DNA from: Levilactobacillus angrenensis
Lineage (GTDB): Bacteria; Bacillota; Bacilli; Lactobacillales; Lactobacillaceae
Length of the DNA stretch: 64,000 bases
NCBI RefSeq assembly: GCF_003946085.1
Contig: NZ_RHOB01000004.1
Span: 1-64,000 of the forward strand
Direction of reading: 5' to 3'
Notes under the pieces: model-generated
Database searches by the model: none
Told to the model about the DNA's origin: nothing
Seen by the model: the letters and a program-made list of their open reading frames with translations, nothing else
Part shown: positions 1 to 6,067 of the stretch, one piece after another
Layout of the letters: each line of letters opens with the position of its first letter
Numbering within the stretch: the stretch's first letter is position 1
Position numbers and translations under genes: made by a program

Positions 1-2
1 TT

Positions 3-86
3 AATGTTTATAACGAGAAGTCTCTGAAGCGGATCCACCGAGGGTTCAAAGGACTCCAGGACACCTTGAAAGCATCATTTATTTAA
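3..86 (+). CDS. C-terminal tail of an unidentified ORF cut by the window edge
   Basis: An open frame of 27 codons runs in from the left edge and ends at TAA (84-86). The peptide is basic and contains the string NEKSLKRIHRGFKGLQDTLK. It looks like the end of a larger protein; a transposase tail is one guess because the neighbouring gene is truncated at both ends, but I cannot assign a family from so short a piece. The next gene is convergent. Seen: the open frame and the stop. Inferred: that it is real coding sequence. Confidence 0.3.
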   Translation, partial: NVYNEKSLKRIHRGFKGLQDTLKASFI

Positions 87-121
87 GTTAGATACATATT
101 ATATGTACGAAGGCATTTCAT

Positions 122-853
122 TTACACAAGATTCTTGACGCTACCAATATGTTTGTACATCCCCAAGGATACCAACTTTCGGTTAAGCTTGTGGTAATCG
201 GTAAAACTAAACGCGTTGCTGGACATCATGGCATTCCATAAACGGTTGGCATCTGAGTTTGACCCGTTGAGTGATTCCGGCGAAACAACAATAATTACTG
301 GATCTGGAACACTGCTTGCATAATATCCCATATCTAAGCTCGCTGGATTGTAAGTCAGACGATTTTGATTGTTCTTGACCAAATGGACTGCCACCTTGGC
401 ATTTCCATCTTTAAACATATGACTTAGGCCCATCTGCTCTACATACTTTTGGGCCAATCTATTCGCCTGATTTTTCAGCTTTTCAGGGAATAAGAAATGC
501 GTTACAGCATCATTTGCTTTAAACGACATTCCTTTTCCATGCCCATCCATCACATTATTGAGTCTGAGGTATTCCGCATTTACAACTAAAACATTTCCAC
601 CATTGTAGTAATCTGAATAATCATTGAAGTTTAAATGCCCGGAGCTTTCTGCACTATTATAACCAGCATAATTCGAAATTAAACCGTGATGCTTAGATGT
701 CCATTCCACTAGCTTATAGGTTTGCTTATCTTCCGTATCCTGCTCCTCACTAGTAATATTCATGGAAAGACTTGGGCTATAACGTTCTTGTAATTTTGAC
801 CAAGTTGAAACTTGGCCCTTGATTTCTTGATTTGTAATTAACTGTTGTCCCAA
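122..853 (-). pseudogene. Remnant possibly from a bacteriocin-associated membrane protein, extracytoplasmic part only
   Basis: An open frame of 243 codons begins at a TTG with an in-frame stop two codons upstream and no Shine-Dalgarno sequence. The protein has no hydrophobic segment and is rich in Asn, Ser and Tyr. Its style (strings such as YYNGGNVLVVNAEYL and PVIIVVSPESL) recalls the soluble loop of large DUF1430/bacteriocin-associated integral membrane proteins of roughly 650-700 residues with membrane segments at both ends; I place this by general resemblance only. Both ends appear to be missing, and the region is more AT-rich than its neighbours. I read it as a decayed, probably acquired gene. 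It could instead be an intact small protein of unknown role. Confidence 0.4.
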
Positions 854-927
854 AATTTATTTTTTATATTATTTTCGCCAGAAATTAACGTTTAGAAACA
901 GGCCCTAACAACAATCATTAACTGAGC

Positions 928-973
928 AATAAACGTGCCCCAGTACCGGTCAATTGACCTGGTGCTGAGGCAC
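928..973 (-). terminator. Rho-independent terminator of the phosphatase operon
   Basis: Read on the minus strand, a GTGCC...GGCAC stem of about 16 pairs with a few mismatches and a short loop lies just after the histidine phosphatase stop and is followed by GTTTATT. It closes the Cof-LacI-phosphatase operon. Confidence 0.65.
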
Positions 974-983
974 ATTTGTTAAC

Positions 984-1604
984 TTAGTCTTCTGGCTTCA
1001 CAGCCCAGGCATCAACCGTAAAATGTTGACCGTCAGTCGTCGTCATGATTGTCACACTAGCAGTTGCCAACAGACCCTTCTGCCGAATGGCGTCAAGCGG
1101 CGTCCCGCGTAATGTCTCCAACAGACTGGTCAATAGCAAGCCGTGACTGGCAACCAAGATGTTGGCCGTCGTGGGTTGTTCGTGGCTGATTTGCCGCAGT
1201 GCTTGTCGACCACGAGTCGCCACATCGGCATACGTTTCGGCGTGTAGCCGTTCTCCGGAAAAGCGTGCTGGATGGTCAAAATAATCGGCATATTCCGGTT
1301 CGTTCACGTGACTGGCAATTGGCGTGCCGTCCCAGTCGCCCAGCGCCATTTCCCGCAGTAAGGGGGTGACCATTACTGCTGGCACCGGATGCGCATTTTC
1401 CGCTAAAATCAGTTGGGCCGTGGTCTGTGCCCGTTGCTGAGGCGACACATAGGCTGCATCAAAGGCCACTTGGCGGAGGTACTGTCCCAGACGTTGGGCG
1501 GATTGGCGACCAGCCGTCGTCAGTGGTGAGTCGACCCCACCACCATTGAAGGTATTGGCCTGATTATTTTGGGTCGCTCCGTGACGTACAAAGTAAACTT
1601 TCAT
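984..1604 (-). CDS. Histidine phosphatase superfamily protein (phosphoglycerate mutase-like)
   Basis: A 206-residue protein of the branch-1 histidine phosphatase family. The phosphoryl-accepting RHG motif is at residues 7-9, the acid Glu lies in REMALGDWDG near residue 85, and the second catalytic His is in ASHG near residue 154. The family removes phosphate from small molecules; this branch is usually a broad or unknown-substrate phosphatase rather than the glycolytic mutase, which is longer. It is the last gene of a three-gene operon after a Cof-type HAD phosphatase and a LacI regulator, 10 bp after the regulator. Two phosphatases under one repressor suggest a dedicated sugar-phosphate or similar substrate, which the sequence does not reveal. 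Confidence 0.85.
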   Translation of the reverse strand: MKVYFVRHGATQNNQANTFNGGGVDSPLTTAGRQSAQRLGQYLRQVAFDAAYVSPQQRAQTTAQLILAENAHPVPAVMVTPLLREMALGDWDGTPIASHVNEPEYADYFDHPARFSGERLHAETYADVATRGRQALRQISHEQPTTANILVASHGLLLTSLLETLRGTPLDAIRQKGLLATASVTIMTTTDGQHFTVDAWAVKPED

Positions 1605-1614
1605 TGTTTTTCTC

Positions 1615-2553
1615 CTATCGTAAAATCAATTCCGCCGCGACCGGCACGTGAGCCACCTGCCGACTTGCGGCCAGGTGAAAGGCCGCCGCCCCCACCTGTT
1701 GGAAGTGGTGATCGATGGTTGGCAACCCCAGCAATCGACCGGACAATTGGTTCTCCTGGCCCATCAATGGGGGTACCGTCAGCTGGTGATCTACGTAAAA
1801 CTGCCGTATCCCTGCCGCAATATCGTCACCGTTACTAAAGATAAAATCCGGTTGACTGGCCTGCGTCGTCCACGTTTGTGCCGCTTGGTATCCGTCCGCA
1901 AAGGTCGTGACCCCCAGTGCCACTAAATCTGCTGCCGGGGCATGGCCAAAGGTCGTGGCGTACGTGGCCAGCGTCAGTCGGGTGGTCGCACTTAATTTAT
2001 CCGAACGGCTAAAAGTCAGTCCAATGTGTCGGTAGCCTTGTGCTTGAATCCAGTGAAAGGCCGCCTGGTAAGCCGTGGCTCGCTGTGAATAGGCCGCAGC
2101 CAGGGGATAATCACCGGGGTCTTCACAGCAGATGATGGGGCCATATTTCCGGGCGGCAGCGAGTTCTGATAACGGAATCGCGCGCGAAGTAAAAATCAGT
2201 GCATCAAAGGCTTTACGGTGAAGCTGTTCCAGATAACCGCGCTCCAGGTCGGCATCGTATTTAGACTGTAGCAGGACCACGTTATAATCCGCCGCGAAGG
2301 CTGCCGTGAGAATCCCGTTGAACACCTGGGTGAAGTACGGGTGATTGAGGTGCGGGACCACCACGCCCACGTTGGCGGTACGTCCCTGACTCAGGTCCCG
2401 GGCAATGTCATTGGGCACGTAGTCCAGTTGGGCAATCACCGCTTGAATTTTAGCCGCAGCCTTCGCAGAAACGTAGCCACTGTGATTGATTGCTCGTGAA
2501 ACGGTCGCCGGCGAATAACCGGCTAATTTAGCGACCTCTCTGATGGTTGTCAC
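1615..2553 (-). CDS. LacI/GalR-family transcriptional regulator
   Basis: A 312-residue repressor-type protein. Residues 2-50 form the LacI helix-turn-helix and hinge (TIREVAKLAGYSPATVSRAI, then the YVPNDIARDL hinge helix), followed by a periplasmic-binding-protein-like effector domain that starts at about residue 60. The GTG start at 2553 is chosen because AGGAGG lies 7 bases upstream. It sits between two phosphatase genes in one operon. A perfect 18-bp palindrome in the operon promoter (3417-3434) is the obvious binding site, so autoregulation is likely. The effector is unknown; a sugar or sugar phosphate is the usual ligand class. It is not CcpA by context. Confidence 0.9.
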   Translation of the reverse strand: MTTIREVAKLAGYSPATVSRAINHSGYVSAKAAAKIQAVIAQLDYVPNDIARDLSQGRTANVGVVVPHLNHPYFTQVFNGILTAAFAADYNVVLLQSKYDADLERGYLEQLHRKAFDALIFTSRAIPLSELAAARKYGPIICCEDPGDYPLAAAYSQRATAYQAAFHWIQAQGYRHIGLTFSRSDKLSATTRLTLATYATTFGHAPAADLVALGVTTFADGYQAAQTWTTQASQPDFIFSNGDDIAAGIRQFYVDHQLTVPPLMGQENQLSGRLLGLPTIDHHFQQVGAAAFHLAASRQVAHVPVAAELILR

Positions 2554-2574
2554 GGTCCACCCTCCTTTGTCAGG

Positions 2575-3375
2575 CTAATCTCGCGTTAGTAAATGCGTCA
2601 GCCCGTAAGCCACGCCATTTTCGTCATTGGTCTTGGTCACGTACCGCCCGGCAGCTTGAATCTCCAGGGCGGCATTGCCCATGACGATGGGCAGCCCGAC
2701 TACTTGCAGCATCGGCAGGTCATTGTGACCATCCCCAAACGCCGCTGTCTCTGAAGCCTGAATCTTGCGCTGCTCCAAGATAGCCGCGATGCCCCGCGAC
2801 TTTTGCGCCCGTTCGCTGGTGATTTCCAGATATTCTTGCCCCGACTGCTTGATGCTGACCGGCAGCTTCAGTTGCGTTAGTGCGTGTTGTAAGTTCACCA
2901 TAACCGTTGTGTCGCCGACAATCAACATAATTTTCAAGAGTTGCTGTGTCTGGGCCAAAGTGGCTAAGCTAGTGCGCATCACCACGGGACTTTGGTGAGT
3001 CAACACTTGCTCATGCAAAATGCCGGCGTCCACGTGCTGCGTATACCAGGTCGTCTGGTCATACACACTGACACTCACACTGGGAAAGTCTCGTTCAATC
3101 GTCGTCAGTAAGGCGACACTGGCCGCCTTGGGCAAGGCCTGTTTCAACAGGGCCTGCCCATCGTGCGGCTGAAAGATCAAGCCACCGTTAAAGGCAATCT
3201 GCGGCGCTGTTAACCCCAATTGGCCAATCGCTTGCGCCATCTCCAAGGGGGCTCGCGCCGACACTAAGGTCACCGGCACTGGGCTTTGCTTCACGGCCGC
3301 AATCGTTGTGGCACTCAGTTCACCACGGCTATTTAACAAGGTTCCATCCATATCAGAAAAAATGTGTTTAATCAT
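2575..3375 (-). CDS. Cof-type HAD-IIB family phosphatase
   Basis: A 266-residue HAD hydrolase. Motif I is SDMDGT at residues 7-12, with Asp8 as nucleophile; the C-terminal motif GDGHNDLPML near residue 215 carries the metal-binding acids, and a Cof-type cap domain lies between them. Such enzymes dephosphorylate sugar phosphates or pyridoxal or flavin phosphates in the cytoplasm. It is the first gene of the operon with the LacI regulator and the histidine phosphatase, about 20 bp from the regulator. Its promoter contains the palindromic operator at 3417-3434. Substrate not determinable. Confidence 0.88.
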   Translation of the reverse strand: MIKHIFSDMDGTLLNSRGELSATTIAAVKQSPVPVTLVSARAPLEMAQAIGQLGLTAPQIAFNGGLIFQPHDGQALLKQALPKAASVALLTTIERDFPSVSVSVYDQTTWYTQHVDAGILHEQVLTHQSPVVMRTSLATLAQTQQLLKIMLIVGDTTVMVNLQHALTQLKLPVSIKQSGQEYLEITSERAQKSRGIAAILEQRKIQASETAAFGDGHNDLPMLQVVGLPIVMGNAALEIQAAGRYVTKTNDENGVAYGLTHLLTRD

Positions 3376-3407
3376 GAGAAAACTCCTCTCATCTTTTGAA
3401 TACCCTT

Positions 3408-3438
3408 AGCATACCGTATGGAACGCGTTCCATAGCAA
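3408..3438 (-). promoter_or_regulatory. Promoter with an embedded LacI-type operator
   Basis: On the minus strand a -10 TATGCT (3408-3413) pairs with a -35 TTGCTA (3433-3438) at 19-bp spacing. The spacer and the -35 are overlapped by TATGGAACGCGTTCCATA (3417-3434), a perfect palindrome with the central CG typical of LacI/GalR operators. Repressor bound here would block RNA polymerase. The regulator encoded in the same operon is the natural candidate. Confidence 0.75.
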
Positions 3439-3491
3439 GCAAAACTTTTAGCGACTAGCGACTTGCTAGAGCCAAAACGGCGCCTGAAGCC

Positions 3492-3524
3492 AAAAAGAGG
3501 ACCCAGGAAATCATCCCGGTCCTC
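3492..3524 (-). terminator. Terminator downstream of dnaD
   Basis: Minus-strand hairpin GAGGACCGGG...CCTGGGTCCTC followed by TTTTT, 15 bp after the dnaD stop. Confidence 0.75.
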
Positions 3525-3538
3525 CTACTGTTTAAGAT

Positions 3539-4243
3539 TTAATGATCAGTCAACTTAAAGATCGGCACGTCCGGTACCCCACCGCCACCATTACCGTTGT
3601 CATTAGTTGGGTTGGTCCGTCGCGGTTCTTGGCGTTCTTTTTCGCGTTGGACCTGGGCCGCCGTCTTCAAGTTCTTGCGTTCCCAGGTGAGCAAAATACG
3701 GTCCATATATTTCAAACTGTACGCCTGGCTTAAGACGGCTTCCTTTAAGGCCAATTGAATCAGCTCGGGCCGGTAGTGGTCTTGATCCAGCCACTGGGTG
3801 ATGCTTTCCATTTCCAGTGGTGATAGCGGCCGGCCAAATTCCGTTTCAATCTGGTTGAACACGGCGGAGCGGTCATTACTGACCGTCGCTTTGGCCTCCT
3901 GATGTGTCTCCTGCACGGCTAGTTGACTAAGCTTCTCCGTCAATAAGCGGAAGTCGTAGGCGTCTTGCTTTTGGCCCTGACTATCGGTCACCGTGGTAAT
4001 CGTCATTAACTTATTGGTAATCAATTCATGTAATAGCTGATAGACTTTTTGCTTGTCCCAGCCCAAATGAGCCGCGATCTCATCGGCGTTGGGCAGTTGA
4101 CGGCCGCGGTCCATGTAGCGCCGCAATTGAAAGTAGACCAGCAGTTGGTCGGTCGTCATCCCCACCTCGCGAAAATGGTCGAGCAGGTAGTTAGCCACGC
4201 TGGTCTGCCCCGCCTGCACGTAACGTTGGATAAAGTCATCCAT
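3539..4243 (-). CDS. dnaD: DNA replication initiation protein DnaD
   Basis: A 234-residue protein. The N-terminal half (about 1-110) is a winged-helix domain, with the helix ADEIAAHLGWDKQKVYQLLH; the C-terminal half contains the DnaD/DnaB helical domain ending in YMDRILLTWERKNL, the conserved YxxxI-xxxW signature. The tail is Gly, Asn and Pro rich. DnaD remodels DNA and helps load the replicative helicase with DnaB and DnaI. It follows aspB as in other Firmicutes, but no asnS lies between them. An 11-bp hairpin with a short U-run (4267-4302) separates it from aspB and may give partial termination. Confidence 0.9.
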   Translation of the reverse strand: MDDFIQRYVQAGQTSVANYLLDHFREVGMTTDQLLVYFQLRRYMDRGRQLPNADEIAAHLGWDKQKVYQLLHELITNKLMTITTVTDSQGQKQDAYDFRLLTEKLSQLAVQETHQEAKATVSNDRSAVFNQIETEFGRPLSPLEMESITQWLDQDHYRPELIQLALKEAVLSQAYSLKYMDRILLTWERKNLKTAAQVQREKERQEPRRTNPTNDNGNGGGGVPDVPIFKLTDH

Positions 4244-4266
4244 GGTGAAAGCCTCCTGATTTGAAT

Positions 4267-4302
4267 GAAAACGACCGAACCCAGTGCTGGCGGTCCGATC
4301 GT
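4267..4302 (-). terminator. Hairpin between aspB and dnaD
   Basis: Minus-strand stem ACGATCGGACC/GGTTCGGTCGT, 11 pairs including GU pairs, followed by TTTTC. It could terminate or attenuate aspB transcripts before dnaD. Confidence 0.5.
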
Positions 4303-4313
4303 CATAAACGTGT

Positions 4314-5495
4314 TTAATCTGTTGTCATAAATGTTTGGAGCCGCGCCAGCGCTTCTTTCAACGAAGCCAAATCTGTCGCGTAGCTCAAGCGAATGTGGTT
4401 GGGTAAGCCAAAGGCCGTGCCCGTCACCACCGCCACGTGAGCCTGGTCCAAGACGGCTGCCACAAAATCTTCCGTCGTGGTCAAGCCCTTTAACCGCATG
4501 GCCGCGTGCACATCGGGGAACAGGTAGAACGCCCCCTGCGGCTTATGCGCCAACTGGAAGCCCGGCAAGGCTGTCACCAGCGGGTAAATGGTGTCCAGCC
4601 GTTGCTGAAACGCCGTGCGCATCTGTTCGACCGGTGCCTGGTCCCCCGTTAAGGCAGCTAATGCGGCGGCTTGACTAACCGCTGCCGCATTTCCGGTCAC
4701 GTGCGATAACACCGTCGTTAGTGCGTTCATGATGGGGCGCGGTCCCACGGCATAACCGATCCGCCAGCCGGTCATCGCGTAAGTCTTCGAGACCCCGTTG
4801 ACCAGGACGGTGTGGGCCGCAATGTCTTCGCCCAGCGTCAGCATGGACGTGGCCGGTCGCTGACCTGCATAGATCAAGTCACCGTAAATCTCATCCGCCA
4901 CGATCAGCAGGTCATGACTGACGGCCCACTCGCCGATAGCCCGCAACTCAGCTGGGGTATACACCAAGCCGCTGGGGTTTTGGGGCGAGTTCAAGATAAT
5001 GGCCTTGGTGGCCGGGGTCACGGCAGCTTCTAGTTGTGCTGGGGTGACCTTTAAGCTAGCCGTTGGTGCTACTTCGATGGGCACACCGCCGGCTAATTTG
5101 ACCTGTTCGCTGTAACTGACCCAGTAAGGCGCCGGTAGTAACACGGCATCCCCCGGGTTCAACACCACCTGACACAGGGCGTAGAGTGCTAATTTGGCAC
5201 CCGTCGTCACGACGACTTGGTCCGCGGTAACCGTCACGTGTTGGGTCGCTGCCAAATGGTCGGCGACTGCTTGACGCAACGGCAAGATGCCCGCCGTCGC
5301 CGTGTAACCATCGACCTGGTTGGCCCGAATCGCCGCCACGGTGGCGTCCTTAATAGCGGTCGGCGTCGGAAAATCCGGCTGCCCGACACTCAAGTTGATC
5401 ACGTCGACCCCCGCATCTCTTAACTCTTGGGCCCGTTGCCCGGTCTTTAAGGTCGCGGAAGGTTGAACGGCTAATGCCCGTTTCGAAAGTTGCAT
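4314..5495 (-). CDS. aspB: Pyridoxal-phosphate aspartate aminotransferase
   Basis: A 393-residue class I aminotransferase. Visible motifs: SVGQPDFPTP near residue 37, the NSPQNPSG substrate/PLP loop near 169, ADEIYG with the PLP-contacting Asp201, and the catalytic lysine K237 in NGVSKTYAMTGWRIGY; the Arg in NHIRLSYA near the end binds the substrate carboxylate. The family interconverts aspartate plus 2-oxoglutarate with oxaloacetate plus glutamate. It lies in the conserved dinG-ypmB-aspB-dnaD run, 20 bp after ypmB. Length is normal. Exact substrate range (aspartate versus other amino acids) cannot be read from sequence alone. Confidence 0.9.
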   Translation of the reverse strand: MQLSKRALAVQPSATLKTGQRAQELRDAGVDVINLSVGQPDFPTPTAIKDATVAAIRANQVDGYTATAGILPLRQAVADHLAATQHVTVTADQVVVTTGAKLALYALCQVVLNPGDAVLLPAPYWVSYSEQVKLAGGVPIEVAPTASLKVTPAQLEAAVTPATKAIILNSPQNPSGLVYTPAELRAIGEWAVSHDLLIVADEIYGDLIYAGQRPATSMLTLGEDIAAHTVLVNGVSKTYAMTGWRIGYAVGPRPIMNALTTVLSHVTGNAAAVSQAAALAALTGDQAPVEQMRTAFQQRLDTIYPLVTALPGFQLAHKPQGAFYLFPDVHAAMRLKGLTTTEDFVAAVLDQAHVAVVTGTAFGLPNHIRLSYATDLASLKEALARLQTFMTTD

Positions 5496-5515
5496 CGTTA
5501 CCCTGCCTCCAGTCG

Positions 5516-6052
5516 TTAAATGTTGGAAATTTGTTGCAGCATCTTACCCGTGCTGTATTGGTAGGTCACGTAGCACAGTTTACCACTGCGATTCAAATAG
5601 CTGACTTGCCAAGCAGGCTTACCGTTGAACACGCACAGTGCCGCGGATAAAACCTTCTTGGGATTCTTTTGCCAGACCCGTTGGAGCACCGTGTTGCGGG
5701 ACAAACCGTCCGTTTGCTTCAAGACAGTGACGTTATTGCCAGTCTTGGGCACGATGGCGTAGACCGCTTGCTTAGCCTTGTTCTTCCCCGCCACGGTGTA
5801 GTAGGTCGTATCTAAGTTGGTCCAGTAAAAATTACTGGTACTGGTCAAATGACCCGATTTTTTAGCGACGGCTTCCGCGTGAGCTTGGTTTTGGGTCAGG
5901 GGTTTCGTGGCCTTATTGACCATCACCGCCGCACTGATCAGAATCACCAAGATCACCAGTAGCACGCTCAGCAAGACCCAATGACGCGGCCGCTGACGTC
6001 GTTGATACTGTTGTCTCATCAATTTCCATCGGTCTCCCTTGTCGAATTTCAA
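5516..6052 (-). CDS. ypmB: YpmB-like membrane-anchored protein (DUF5590)
   Basis: A 178-residue protein with a basic cytoplasmic N terminus (about 1-24), one membrane segment at about 25-46 (VLLSVLLVILVILISAAVMV) and an extracytoplasmic domain. The placement between dinG and aspB, size and topology match YpmB of Firmicutes. The role is unknown in the literature I can recall; the C-terminal part resembles a PepSY-like fold (repeats of the type YYTVAGKNKAKQAVYAIV). It is 15 bp downstream of dinG and is probably co-transcribed. Name rests mainly on context. Confidence 0.75.
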   Translation of the reverse strand: MKFDKGDRWKLMRQQYQRRQRPRHWVLLSVLLVILVILISAAVMVNKATKPLTQNQAHAEAVAKKSGHLTSTSNFYWTNLDTTYYTVAGKNKAKQAVYAIVPKTGNNVTVLKQTDGLSRNTVLQRVWQKNPKKVLSAALCVFNGKPAWQVSYLNRSGKLCYVTYQYSTGKMLQQISNI

Positions 6053-6067
6053 TCTTTTCCAATTATA

